This document shows, piece by piece, positions 30,301-38,384 of a stretch of DNA of 64,000 bases. Numbering within the stretch: position 1 is the stretch's first letter; every line of letters begins with the position of its first letter. The stretch is from the NCBI GenBank assembly GCA_900314575.1, contig OMVS01000002.1, forward strand, positions 1 through 64,000, in the 5' to 3' direction. The notes beneath the pieces are model-generated. The model was not told the DNA's origin and made no database searches. It saw nothing but the letters and a program-made list of their open reading frames with translations. The position numbers and the translations under genes are program-made. The stretch comes from an uncultured Olsenella sp. (GTDB lineage: Bacteria; Actinomycetota; Coriobacteriia; Coriobacteriales; Atopobiaceae).

Positions 30301-31356
30301 TATCTCGAGCTCGGCGAGGAAGGGGAGGGCGACGACATCCTTCCCAAGGACACCTCCGGTCTCGACACCCTCACCGACCTCGATCTCGACGAGGACGAGG
30401 AGACCGTTCCCTCGCGACCCGCGCCGCGCCCGATCGAGGACCCGAACTGGGGCAAGTCCACCTACGAGCCGCCTTCGACCACCCCCAACATCGCCCGCCG
30501 CGCCGCCCTCTTCGACCTTCCGGACGTCTCGTCCCGCGCGCGCGACCCCTTGTCCGGCTCCAAGGACTACGAGGACGAGGGGGATCTCGGGGACTCCGCT
30601 GACGCCGTGGCAGAGGGACCCGCGTCCGACCTCGGAGACACCGCGGAGTACGACGCCACCACCGACGACCCCACCTCGCCGCTGCATGGCTGGAAGGGAG
30701 GGGCTGCGCTCAGGTCTGACCTGCGCGAGCAGGACGTCATGGCCCCAGATGACAACGCTGGCGCAGCGGCGTCCGTCGACGACTCCGTCGCCCCCGACGC
30801 GGCGCCCGCACAGAGCGCCGCGGACGACCAGGCCGCAGGTGCCGAGGACGGGCCCTCTGCAGTCGACGAGGGCGACCTCCAGGACGCCATTCTCGGCCTC
30901 GGGGACGATTACCTCATCGCGCACGACATCTGGTTCGTCTGCGTCGGAGGATCCGAGATGGACCACGCCGGCGCGCGTTCCTTCGTCGCCAACTTCCGTC
31001 GCGACCTGCGCGGCGCCTTCCTCGTCAACCTCGACAGCATCGGCGCCGGCCAGCTCGTCACGCTCACCAACGAGGGCTACGACGAGGGGCGGCGCGCGGA
31101 CCGCAGGAGCTCGCGCCTCCTCACGCAGACCGCGTCCGATCTCCAGATACCCGTGGAGAAGATTGACTACGGCTGGGAGGAGACCGACGCGACCTGCGCC
31201 ATGCGCGCCCGCGTCCGAGCCATCACCGTCATGGGCATGGACGAGAACGGCCTGCCCGCCCTCTCCCACACGGAGAACGACGTGCCGATGAACGTCGACC
31301 CGAAGCAGGTGTCCTCGGTTGCCCGCTTGATCTGCGAGTTCATTCGCAGGTCGTAG
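27370..31356 (+). CDS. Membrane-associated M28-like peptidase interrupted by a giant acidic insert
   Basis: A 1328-residue protein. Hydrophobic segments lie near 57-75, 79-97, 168-186 and 188-210. An M28-type zinc peptidase core is split: the first part has H139 (ILAHYDTP) and D223 (GSNDNKSSVAA); the last part has E1196 (GGSEMDHAG), D1222 (VNLDSIG) and H1300 (LSHTENDVP). M28 enzymes normally have a Glu pair; here the second is Met1197, so activity may be changed. Between about residues 290 and 1150 lies a very acidic, low-complexity stretch rich in D, E, A, Y and P, with short basic islands (for example GKRLLSRIKGLFHR). ATG 27370 follows AAGGAAA. Substrate unknown. Confidence 0.75.
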   Translation: MAKTRDYMDYLDDEIGIAPANSQEEFQAAETIVEVMKDHGLEPSIQEFDTHPLGRLMPQVVSLVLFLALLVCGVANGAPKVIAFLLALVCAVLLAMRHFGRNVFENLGPARRSQNVVAVHHATGDKVVKGARPIVILAHYDTPRQNVLYSSSLARYQSFLKRAAFPSTCVAAIGSLFQVLGFVPSAVRLFVWVVALVASLPIVVVAVAAIIENFGAYTTGSNDNKSSVAALMAVLAKVRPGEDRVDATIEGKPYVRRASEPAPKPQPVYEEVRGVRHGREVLESLGMLPADCEIVYEAPRQINVSGDEVAAAEAPAPEQYQTEAADLAHEQGFVQQPQAEENTYASYDEEAYAEGDQPYDEAPYDDEAPYDQTAEQEGAASHADQGYGAGDSAATDSDGYGPVDEQGVQDVADQWPDDAMASDGQGAQVAEKDAYGELYAEETEPAPSAGTPGKASDAVRGTGKRLLSRIKGLFHRGDGDPIAIRRGKDLTDGESVDYSEFEAKYEGDELDDLDELDRPAGASFASEKRVAPDEALLPLTPDDMPQNVVEEDAPLEEADLAPVEGVAVEPAQTDDEATAVAPVAPAEVEDAAEKDVEVVSVAPEAPAAIPDPIRVDDSDVRDERTSLSAAEGRDEQAITTQAPSEAEQATARRATRRQPRPESVRVVQDEAHEVEAEVLVEEDYADAEPGSSEEKEPEGVVAAADLDWDQPAVEDPERPAEESEDVVDLSKEGAEVLPGDTAAFKMPAEADVAYGPADASLSEDSYAGDAYAEDVPYDEGAPFDDEAYDVEENDEGLDYSDAQYEQVGTNDEAEKTSFSDRVRGAFSRLRQRLARSGAPAEGADPAATGDAAPDREAVASCDDGFAPSDGYYADETEEAGYDDYDSDYADADYADESLEDGYADLPEEAGEPVGAPDANPRDPEGRAAVAKAGGERPEREAGAGRDEDADRDESAIRDEDARHDGDAIREELGGRVSYLELGEEGEGDDILPKDTSGLDTLTDLDLDEDEETVPSRPAPRPIEDPNWGKSTYEPPSTTPNIARRAALFDLPDVSSRARDPLSGSKDYEDEGDLGDSADAVAEGPASDLGDTAEYDATTDDPTSPLHGWKGGAALRSDLREQDVMAPDDNAGAAASVDDSVAPDAAPAQSAADDQAAGAEDGPSAVDEGDLQDAILGLGDDYLIAHDIWFVCVGGSEMDHAGARSFVANFRRDLRGAFLVNLDSIGAGQLVTLTNEGYDEGRRADRRSSRLLTQTASDLQIPVEKIDYGWEETDATCAMRARVRAITVMGMDENGLPALSHTENDVPMNVDPKQVSSVARLICEFIRRS

Positions 31357-31497
31357 GGTACGGGCGGGCCGCACTGCGGCCCGCCGCCTGCCCCGCGTCC
31401 TTCTCCGCGCGCGGGCCGCGTCTGCCCGGCTCCTTTCTGTGCGGGTTTCCAAATCTCGTACCGACCACGTGATTGTGTGCTAGAATCCCTCCTACAT

Positions 31498-31572
31498 GCG
31501 GGCATCGCCAAGTGGTAAGGCAACGGCTTCCCAAGCCGTCATCCGCGGGTTCGAATCCCGTTGCCCGCTCCA
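31498..31572 (+). tRNA. tRNA-Gly (anticodon CCC)
   Basis: A 75-nt cloverleaf: acceptor GCGGGCA/TGCCCGC, anticodon loop TTCCCAA giving CCC, T-loop GTTCGAATC, discriminator T (typical for tRNA-Gly) and encoded CCA. A -10-like TAGAAT lies about 12 bp upstream. Confidence 0.97.
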
Positions 31573-31583
31573 GAGCACCTACG

Positions 31584-31603
31584 GGCCCCTTCGGGGGCCT
31601 TTT
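31584..31603 (+). terminator. Terminator of tRNA-Gly
   Basis: GGCCCC/GGGGCC stem with a TTCG loop followed by TTTTC. Confidence 0.8.
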
Positions 31604-31668
31604 CTGTTGGGAAGATCTCCAGGCCTGGGAGTGCGGATCGGCCGCGCGCCCGACCGAAAGGAAGCGCC

Positions 31669-32949
31669 ATGACCACAATCCAGCGAGAAGAGCCGCCCGC
31701 CGGCGAGGGGGAGGGGCTCCAGCTCCAGCTCGACCGATACGCCCGCCTCATCGTGAGGAGGGGTGTCGCCCTGCAGCCTGGCCAGGAGCTCGTGCTCACC
31801 GCCCCCGTCGAGCGCGCCGACTTCGCGCGCAAGGTGACCCGTGCGGCCTACGAGGCCGGTGCGAGCCACGTGACCGTTCTGTGGGCGGACGACGAGATCA
31901 CGCGCCTGACCTACCAGAACGTCGACCTCGAGTACTTCCGCCACACCCCCTCGTGGAAGCGCGAGCAGCTCGACTCGCTCGCCGAGGCGGGGGCCGCCTT
32001 CCTCTTCCTTGAGGGGCAGGACCCCTCAGCCCTCGCAGGCGTCGACCCGGCGAAGCCCGCCGCGGCCTCGCGCGCCCGCAACAGCGAGTGCAAGGCGTTC
32101 CGCTCCGGCCTCGACTTCGGCCGCAACACCTGGTGCATAGCCGGCGTCCCCATCGCCGCCTGGGCCAAGACGGTCTTCCCCGACCTCGGCGCCGACGAGG
32201 CCCAGCTCAGGCTCTGGAGGGAGATCCTGTGCGTCGCCAGGTCCTCCGGCACCGACCCGGAGGCTGAGTGGGACGAGCACAACGCGACCTTCGAGAGGAA
32301 CAAGTCGCTGCTCAACGGCTACGCCTTCGACAGGCTGCACTATCGCGCCTCGAACGGCACCGACCTCACGGTCGGGCTCAACCGTGGCGGCATCTGGGAG
32401 GGAGGCGCGGCGACCACGGTCGACGGCGTGAGCTACTTCCCCAACATCCCGACCGAGGAGGTCTTCACCACGCCTGACCGCACCCGCGCGGACGGGATTG
32501 TCTTCTCCGCCATGCCCCTGGTGCACGCCGGTCAGATCGTCCGAGACTTCTGGCTGCGCTTCGAGGGCGGTCGCGTGGTGGAGTACGGGGCAAAGGGCGG
32601 CTACGAGGTGCTCAAGCAGATCGTGGACACGGACGAGAACGCCTGTCGCCTCGGCGAGTGCGCGCTCATCGCCAAGGATACGCCCATCCGCCAGAGCGGC
32701 ATCCTGTTCTACGACACGCTCTACGACGAGAACGCGAGCTGCCACCTCGCCCTGGGCATGGGCTTTCCCGAGTGCCTCGCCGGCGGCCTCGACATGTCGA
32801 AGGAGGAGCTCCTCGCGCACGGCGTGAACCAGAGCCACACGCACGTCGACTTCATGATCGGCACCGACGACCTCAGCGTGACGGGCGTGACGCCCGAGGG
32901 CGGGGAGGTGCCCGTGTTCGTCGACGGCACCTGGGCCTGGGGCGCGTAG
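31669..32949 (+). CDS. M29-family (AmpS/PepS-type) aminopeptidase
   Basis: A 426-residue cytosolic thermophilic-type metallo-aminopeptidase. Family features: VRRGVALQPGQELVL at the N-terminus, a GGIWEGGAATT and IPTEEVFTTPD segment carrying one metal Glu, RLGECALI with another, and YDTLYDENASCHLALG plus NQSHTHVDFMIG supplying the two histidines and the aspartate. It removes N-terminal residues from peptides. The ATG has GAAAGGAAG upstream. It stands alone between two tRNA genes. Confidence 0.93.
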   Translation: MTTIQREEPPAGEGEGLQLQLDRYARLIVRRGVALQPGQELVLTAPVERADFARKVTRAAYEAGASHVTVLWADDEITRLTYQNVDLEYFRHTPSWKREQLDSLAEAGAAFLFLEGQDPSALAGVDPAKPAAASRARNSECKAFRSGLDFGRNTWCIAGVPIAAWAKTVFPDLGADEAQLRLWREILCVARSSGTDPEAEWDEHNATFERNKSLLNGYAFDRLHYRASNGTDLTVGLNRGGIWEGGAATTVDGVSYFPNIPTEEVFTTPDRTRADGIVFSAMPLVHAGQIVRDFWLRFEGGRVVEYGAKGGYEVLKQIVDTDENACRLGECALIAKDTPIRQSGILFYDTLYDENASCHLALGMGFPECLAGGLDMSKEELLAHGVNQSHTHVDFMIGTDDLSVTGVTPEGGEVPVFVDGTWAWGA

Positions 32950-33019
32950 GGGCGCCCTGCCTGACGGCCCGACTTCGGGCCAGGTGGTTGCCAGGGTGGC
33001 GTGATAGAATCACAAGCGC

Positions 33020-33095
33020 GCGCCCTTAGCTCAGTTGGTAGAGCAGGGGACTTTTAATCCCAAGGTCGTGGGTTCGAGGCCCACAGGGCGCACCA
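33020..33095 (+). tRNA. tRNA-Lys (anticodon TTT)
   Basis: A 76-nt cloverleaf: acceptor GCGCCCT/AGGGCGC, anticodon loop CTTTTAA, T-loop GTTCGAGGC and encoded ACCA. TAGAAT 10 bp upstream matches the -10-like box seen at tRNA-Gly. Confidence 0.97.
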
Positions 33096-33104
33096 GAGAG
33101 AAAC

Positions 33105-33145
33105 CGCAGGCCAGAGGGCACTTCCGCCCTCTGGCCTGCGCCTTG
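33105..33145 (+). terminator. Terminator-like hairpin after tRNA-Lys
   Basis: A perfect 15-bp stem (33105-33119 with 33126-33140), 6-nt loop, then CCTTG. Confidence 0.65.
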
Positions 33146-33246
33146 TGCGCCCCGCGGGCCCCTCGTCCTTCTCGCACGAATGTATCCTGCATGTTTCGGT
33201 TGGCGGCGAATAGACGGATTCCCGGTCGCGTGATGGAGATTCGGCC

Positions 33247-33252
33247 TATGAT
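33247..33252 (+). promoter_or_regulatory. Possible -10 box of the arg leader
   Basis: TATGAT lies about 95 bp before the leader start. No good -35 was found at the usual distance, so this is tentative. Confidence 0.35.
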
Positions 33253-33346
33253 GCAGGGCACGGAAAGGCACGGAGCCAGAGGGCAGACGTGCAAGCTGCA
33301 GCCGTGTGCAAGAGCACACGCCACTCGCTTTTGAGGAGGCCACGCC

Positions 33347-33436
33347 ATGAAGCGTATGTTCGCGAACATGCTCCACGCCAACGCGAACGAGGTCTCCCTG
33401 CGACGCCGCGCCATCCGCATCTCGCAGCGACGATAG
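33347..33436 (+). CDS. Arginine-rich leader peptide upstream of argGH
   Basis: A 29-codon reading frame with a strong RBS (GAGGAGG, spacing 6) starting MKRMFANMLHANANEV and ending SLRRRAIRISQRR. Seven of its 29 residues are Arg, six of them in the last eleven, including a CGA-CGC-CGC triplet and a closing CGA-CGA pair. It lies 207 bp before argG, whose pathway makes arginine. This is the design of an amino-acid attenuation leader: ribosomes would stall at the Arg codons when charged tRNA-Arg is scarce. Function is inferred from position and composition. Confidence 0.75.
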   Translation: MKRMFANMLHANANEVSLRRRAIRISQRR

Positions 33437-33480
33437 GCCGCACCAGCGGCGACGCTGCGCCCGCGCCCAGAGGCGCGCTT
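33398..33480 (+). promoter_or_regulatory. Alternative stems in the arg leader (possible attenuator)
   Basis: CTGCGA (33398-33403) can pair with TCGCAG (33422-33427), enclosing the Arg codons. CGCAGCG (33423-33429) can instead pair with CGCTGCG (33453-33459); the two are mutually exclusive. A third stem, CGCGCC/GGCGCG (33462-33477), follows and ends CTTGGC. No long T-run is present, so the terminating mechanism is uncertain. Confidence 0.5.
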
Positions 33481-33643
33481 GGCAAGCAACACCCCCTTGC
33501 AACAAGGACCCGAGAGCGTCGGGAGGCCCCGTAGAGGTCCTCTCGTCAGGCAGAAGGCCCGGCCCCGTCCGCGGGCGCGCAAGCCCAGCGTCCTGGCCGG
33601 CAGGTCATCAACCTCGCAAGAAGCCAACCATAAGGAGAGCATC

Positions 33644-34870
33644 ATGGCTGAGAAGGAAAAGGTAGTCCTCGCGTATTCCGGTGGTCTCGACACCTCCGTC
33701 ATCGTCAGGTGGCTGCAGACCGAGAAGAACCTCGACGTCATCGCCATCTGCGGCAACGTCGGCCAGGACGAGAAGGACCTCGAGTGGGTCAAGGAGAAGG
33801 CCCTCAAGATGGGCGCGATCCACTCCGAGGCCCTCGACATGCGCGAGGAGTACTGCAACACCATCGTGAAGAGCGCCATCCAGGCCAACGGCGAGTACGA
33901 GGGCGTCTACCCGCTCCTCTCCGCCCTCTCGCGCCCGGTCATCTCCAAGCACCTCGTGGACATCGCCCACCAGTACGGCGCCACCACGATTGCCCACGGC
34001 TGCACCGGCAAGGGCAACGACCAGGTACGCTTCGAGACCTGCATCCACGCGCTCGACCCCAGCCTCAAGATCATCGCCCCGGTCCGCGAGTGGGACCTCA
34101 CCACGCGCGAGTCCGAGATGGACTGGGCCTCGCAGCATGACGTGCCCATCCCCGTCACCAAGAAGAAGCCCTACTCCATCGATGACAACCTCTGGGGCCG
34201 CGCCATCGAGTGCGGCGTCCTCGAGGACTCCTGGAACCAGCCGCCCGCGGACATCTGGACGATGACCGTCGACCCGACCGAGGCCCCCGACACCCCCGAG
34301 TTCGTCGAGATCTCCTTCGAGCAGGGCGTGCCCTCCGCGATCAACGGCGAGAAGATGGACCTCCTCCCGCTCGTGATCGAGGCCAACAAGATCGCCGGCC
34401 GAAACGGCTACGGGCGCATCGACATGATCGAGGACCGCGTCGTGGGCATCAAGAGCCGCGAGTGCTACGAGTGCCCCGGCTCCATGCTGCTGATCGAGGC
34501 CCACAAGGCGCTCGAGTCGATCACCCTCGACCGCGAGACCCTCAAGCTCAAGCAGCACATGGACCAGGAGTGGGCCAGCCAGGTCTACTACGGCTACTGG
34601 TTCAGCCAGGTGCGCAACGCCATCGACGCGTTCAACGCCTACACGCAGAAGTTCGTCTCGGGCACCGTCCGCTTCAAGCTCTACAAGGGCAGCCTGCTCA
34701 TGGACGGCATCAAGAGCGACTACAGCCTCTACGACGAGAGCCTTGCGACCTACGGCGAGGGCGACACCTTCGACCGCACGGCCTCCAAGGGCTTCATCGA
34801 CCTGCACTCGCTGATGACGAGCACCTGGTCCAAGGCTCAGGGCCCCGCGAGCGGCAACCAGCCGGCGTAG
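33644..34870 (+). CDS. argG: Argininosuccinate synthase
   Basis: Joins citrulline and aspartate with ATP in arginine synthesis. The 408-residue protein shows the P-loop AYSGGLDTSV near the start, GCTGKGNDQVRFE, and YSIDDNLWGRAIECG. The start MAEKEKVVLAYSGG follows TAAGGAGAG; the frame extends upstream to 33479 without an RBS. It is followed by argH after 139 bp and preceded by the Arg leader. Confidence 0.97.
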   Translation: MAEKEKVVLAYSGGLDTSVIVRWLQTEKNLDVIAICGNVGQDEKDLEWVKEKALKMGAIHSEALDMREEYCNTIVKSAIQANGEYEGVYPLLSALSRPVISKHLVDIAHQYGATTIAHGCTGKGNDQVRFETCIHALDPSLKIIAPVREWDLTTRESEMDWASQHDVPIPVTKKKPYSIDDNLWGRAIECGVLEDSWNQPPADIWTMTVDPTEAPDTPEFVEISFEQGVPSAINGEKMDLLPLVIEANKIAGRNGYGRIDMIEDRVVGIKSRECYECPGSMLLIEAHKALESITLDRETLKLKQHMDQEWASQVYYGYWFSQVRNAIDAFNAYTQKFVSGTVRFKLYKGSLLMDGIKSDYSLYDESLATYGEGDTFDRTASKGFIDLHSLMTSTWSKAQGPASGNQPA

Positions 34871-35009
34871 CGGAGGCGCAGCGCGCCGCCCAGGCGGCGC
34901 CAGGCCGGACGATGGGGAAGGGGACCTCGCGGCAGCCGCCGTGGGGTCCCTTTGGTTACAGTGGTGACGTGCGCGCACCGGCGCGCGGAGCGACAGGATG
35001 GGGTATCAC

Positions 35010-36410
35010 ATGGCACTTTGGGGCGGCAGGTTCGAGAAGGGCGTCGACCAGTTCACGCAGGAGTTCGGCGCCTCGCTCGAGGTCGACAAGAACATGGCGC
35101 AGCAAGACATCGCGGGCTCGCGGGCGCACGCCCGGATGCTGGCCCGGCAGGGCATCATCTCCGACGCCGACCAGCAGGCGATCGACCGCGGCCTGGCGGA
35201 CATAGCGCAACAGATCGCCGACGGCACCTTCCCCTGGGACGTGAACGACGAGGACGTCCACATGGCCGTCGAGTCGCGCCTCACGGCGCAGATCGGCCAG
35301 CCCGGCGCCCGCCTGCACACGGGCCGCAGCAGGAACGACCAGGTGGCGACCGACATCCGCCTGCTCGCGAAGGACCTCACCGCGCAGCTCATGCGCGGCA
35401 ACGTCGAGCTGCGCCGCACCTTCGTGGACTGCGCGGAGCGCTACCTCGGCGTCGTGCTCCCAGGCTACACCCACCTGCAGCACGCCCAGCCGGTGCTCCT
35501 ATCGCACCACCTCCTCGCGTACTACTGGATGTTCCAGCGCGACTACGTCCGCCTCGAGGCGGCTCTCAAGGCAGCCGACGCCAACCCGCTCGGCGCCGCG
35601 GCGCTCGCCGGCACGACCTACCCGCTCGACCGCGCCTACACCACGGAGCTCCTGGGCTTCGACCACGCGATCCCCAACTCGCTCGACGCGGTGAGCGACC
35701 GCGACTACCTGCTGGACCTCGAGTACGCCTGCAGCGTGAGCATGATGCACCTCTCGCGCCTTTGCGAGGAGATCGTGCTCTGGAGCAGCACCGAGTTCGG
35801 CTTCATCACGCTCTCCGACTCCTACTCCACGGGCTCGAGCATCATGCCCCAGAAGAAGAACCCGGACTTCGCAGAGCTCACGCGCGGCAAGACGGGCCGC
35901 GTCTACGGCGACCTCATGGCGCTGCTCACCACCATGAAGAGCCTTCCGCTCGCCTACAACAAGGACCTGCAGGAGTGCAAGGAGGGGCCGCTCGACGCCG
36001 TGCGCACCCTCTCCGACTGCATGGAGATCGCGTCCGGCATGCTCGAGACGATGACCGTCCACGAGGACGTGATGCTCGCCCAGGCGCAGAGGGGCTTCAC
36101 CGCCGCCACCGACGTGGCGGACTACCTGGCCAAGAAGGGCATGCCCTTCCGCGAGGCCCACGCCGTCGTCGGCCAGCTGGTGCTGTACTGCGAGAAGCAC
36201 CACAAGGGCCTCGAGGACCTGACGCCTGCGGAGTTCAAGGCGGCGAGCGACCTCTTCGAGGACGACGTCGCCCGTGACCTCGACCCCGCCGGCATCGCGA
36301 ACGCGCGCAACACCTACGGCGGCACCGGCTCCGAGGCGGTGCGCCAGCAGCTCGCCGAGGCCCGCCAGTCGCTCCAGGCTGACGAGGCCGCCCTCGCCCC
36401 GGAGAAGTAG
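35010..36410 (+). CDS. argH: Argininosuccinate lyase
   Basis: Splits argininosuccinate into arginine and fumarate, the last step of the pathway. The lyase superfamily signature SSIMPQKKNPD, the family start MALWGGRFEKGVDQFTQEFG, and TGRSRNDQVATDIRL are present; 466 residues. ATG 35010 was preferred over ATG 34998 because the conserved start begins there and GGATGGGG is suitably spaced. It is in an operon with argG. Confidence 0.97.
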   Translation: MALWGGRFEKGVDQFTQEFGASLEVDKNMAQQDIAGSRAHARMLARQGIISDADQQAIDRGLADIAQQIADGTFPWDVNDEDVHMAVESRLTAQIGQPGARLHTGRSRNDQVATDIRLLAKDLTAQLMRGNVELRRTFVDCAERYLGVVLPGYTHLQHAQPVLLSHHLLAYYWMFQRDYVRLEAALKAADANPLGAAALAGTTYPLDRAYTTELLGFDHAIPNSLDAVSDRDYLLDLEYACSVSMMHLSRLCEEIVLWSSTEFGFITLSDSYSTGSSIMPQKKNPDFAELTRGKTGRVYGDLMALLTTMKSLPLAYNKDLQECKEGPLDAVRTLSDCMEIASGMLETMTVHEDVMLAQAQRGFTAATDVADYLAKKGMPFREAHAVVGQLVLYCEKHHKGLEDLTPAEFKAASDLFEDDVARDLDPAGIANARNTYGGTGSEAVRQQLAEARQSLQADEAALAPEK

Positions 36411-36433
36411 GGGCAAGGAGAAGGACCCGGCCC

Positions 36434-36509
36434 CCGGGCGGCGCCGGCGCGTGCGGCGCCGCCCGGAGGGGGCCGCGAGAGCAGGAGGGCGCCCCGCGGG
36501 GCGCCCTCC
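36434..36509. terminator. Tandem GC hairpins between argH and the DUF3006 gene
   Basis: Two perfect 12-bp stems: 36434-36445 with 36455-36466, and 36484-36495 with 36498-36509. They separate convergent genes. T-tails are poor, so termination strength is uncertain. Confidence 0.6.
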
Positions 36510-36562
36510 GTGGCATCTCCGTCCGGACCGAGGTCCTTCTCGGCCGGGGCCTCTTGTCCGTG

Positions 36563-36781
36563 CTAGTTCCCGAAGAGGCGGTGTACCCGCCCGCGCAGAC
36601 GATTGGCGCGCTCGCCCGTGGCGCCGGGGTCCCTGCGATAGATGCGCCCGTCGAACACGAGCACGTCACCCTCGTGCGTCGTGGTGGGGAGCTGCGCGCG
36701 TGGCACGTTGCGCATCAGTCCGAGGCCGACCTCGACCACGGCGAAGCTACCCTCGAAGCGATCGACTATGACGCGTTCCAT
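36563..36781 (-). CDS. DUF3006-type small protein
   Basis: A 72-residue protein with the DUF3006 pattern: MERVIVDRFEGSFAVVEV, then VPRAQLP, then HEGDVLVFDG. The biochemical role of this family is unknown. ATG 36781 (preceded by AAGGGA) was preferred to an ATG eight codons upstream. It is convergent with argH and divergent from purB. A minus-strand -10 TATAAT (36913-36918) is a possible promoter element. Confidence 0.7.
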   Translation of the reverse strand: MERVIVDRFEGSFAVVEVGLGLMRNVPRAQLPTTTHEGDVLVFDGRIYRRDPGATGERANRLRGRVHRLFGN

Positions 36782-37022
36782 CTCTCGTCCCTTCCGCTCG
36801 AGCACCTACCGGGAAGCCGCCTCTCGGCGGCATGGATCGAGAAGGTCCTGGGGCTCGTGGCCACCAGCGCGCGTCGAGCGCCACGCCGTAGGGAGCCCGT
36901 CACTAACTTGAGATTATATTCGCCCTCCGGGAATCTGCATGCGAAACCGTGGCCCCGAACCTCGACGGTGACGCCGCGGTAGAATCTGAGGCGTCGCAAA
37001 CGTCGGTGCGAAAGGAACGCGG

Positions 37023-38366
37023 ATGATCGACCGCTACACCCGTCCCGAGATCGGGAACATCTTCACGCTCGAGAACAAGTACGCCATCTGGCAGGAGATC
37101 GAGGTCCTCGCCTGCGAGGCCCAGGCGGAGCTGGGCAAGATCGGCATCACCAAGCAGGAGGCCGCCTGGATCCGCGAGCACGCCGCCTTCAAGAAGGAGG
37201 AGGTCGACGCCATCGAGGCCGTCACCAACCACGACGTCATCGCCTTCCTCACCAACATGGGCTCCTACATCGACGCGGACGTGCCTGCGGGCGAGCCCAA
37301 GCCGAGCAGGTGGGTCCACTTCGGCATGACCTCCACCGACCTCGGCGACACCGCCCTGTGCTACCAGCTCAAGCAGGCGACCGAGATCATCCTCGCGGAC
37401 TGTAAGCAGCTCGGCGAGATCTGCAAGCGCCGCGCCCTCGAGGAGCGCGACACCCTCTGCGTCGGCCGCACCCACGGCATCCACGCCGAGCCGATGACCT
37501 TCGGCATGAAGTTCGGATCGTGGGCCTGGGAGCTCAAGCGCGACTACGACCGCCTCTCCGATGCGCTCGACAACATCAGCTACGGCGCCATCTCCGGCGC
37601 GGTGGGCACGTACTCCTCGATCGACCCCTTCATCGAGGAGTACGTGTGCGAGCACCTCGGCCTCAAGAGCGACCCGCTCTCCACGCAGGTCATCAGTCGC
37701 GACCACCACGCCTACCTCGCCAGCGTCCTCGCGTGCACGGCGGCCACCTGCGAGCGCATCGCGACCGAGGTCAGGAGCCTGCAGAAGACCGACACCCTCG
37801 AGGCGGAGGAGCCGTTCCGCAAGGGGCAGAAGGGCTCCTCGGCCATGCCTCACAAGCGCAACCCCATCACCATGGAGAAGGTCTGCGGCCTCGCGCGCAT
37901 CGTGAAGGCCAACGCCCAGGTCGCCTACGACAACGTGGCCCTTTGGCACGAGCGCGACATCTCGCACAGCTCCACCGAGCGCATCGCCCTGCCCGACAGC
38001 TTCATCGGCCTCGACCACATGTTCCAGTGCCTCATCCGCGTCATCGACGGCCTGATCCTGTACCCCGAGCAGATGCTCAACAACCTCAACAAGACCCGCG
38101 GCATGCTCTTCAGCTCCAAGGTCCTGCTCGCCCTGGTGGAGACCGGCATCACCCGCGAGGACGCCTACAAGGTCGTCCAGGGCAACGCCATGGCGACCTG
38201 GGCTGACATCCAGCAGTGCCGCCAGGGGCCGAGCTTCCGCGAGCGTCTCGAGGCCGACCCGGCCTGCACGCTCTCGAGCGAGGAGCTCGACCGCATCTTC
38301 GACCCGCGCTCCTTCCTCACCCGCGTGGACGTGGTGTTCGACCGCCTCGAGAAGCTCGAGTTCTAG
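37023..38366 (+). CDS. purB: Adenylosuccinate lyase
   Basis: Catalyses two fumarate-releasing steps of purine synthesis. The signature is KGSSAMPHKRNPITMEK. Other family segments are IDRYTRPEIGNIFT, NHDVIAFLTNM, WVHFGMTSTDLGDTA and RTHGIHAEPMTFG. Its 447 residues are a normal length. The start is ATG with GAAAGGAA. purC lies 3.8 kb downstream, past unrelated genes. Confidence 0.97.
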   Translation: MIDRYTRPEIGNIFTLENKYAIWQEIEVLACEAQAELGKIGITKQEAAWIREHAAFKKEEVDAIEAVTNHDVIAFLTNMGSYIDADVPAGEPKPSRWVHFGMTSTDLGDTALCYQLKQATEIILADCKQLGEICKRRALEERDTLCVGRTHGIHAEPMTFGMKFGSWAWELKRDYDRLSDALDNISYGAISGAVGTYSSIDPFIEEYVCEHLGLKSDPLSTQVISRDHHAYLASVLACTAATCERIATEVRSLQKTDTLEAEEPFRKGQKGSSAMPHKRNPITMEKVCGLARIVKANAQVAYDNVALWHERDISHSSTERIALPDSFIGLDHMFQCLIRVIDGLILYPEQMLNNLNKTRGMLFSSKVLLALVETGITREDAYKVVQGNAMATWADIQQCRQGPSFRERLEADPACTLSSEELDRIFDPRSFLTRVDVVFDRLEKLEF

Positions 38367-38384
38367 CAGAGGGAGCCTCATCGG

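Noticed and set aside
28984-31452. 822-codon minus-strand reading frame under the M28-like gene
   Set aside because: Antisense shadow of an acidic GC-rich coding region. It has no recognisable domain and no RBS that decides a start; the plus frame has RBS, membrane segments and peptidase motifs.
33200-33235. ArgR-box-like GAAT-N6-ATTC upstream of the arg leader
   Set aside because: Only the short half-sites match. The surrounding bases do not fit an ARG box, and no argR gene is in the window.
36766-36999. 77-codon minus-strand frame between the DUF3006 gene and purB
   Set aside because: It overlaps the DUF3006 start region in another frame and has no domain or RBS. It is probably noncoding promoter DNA.
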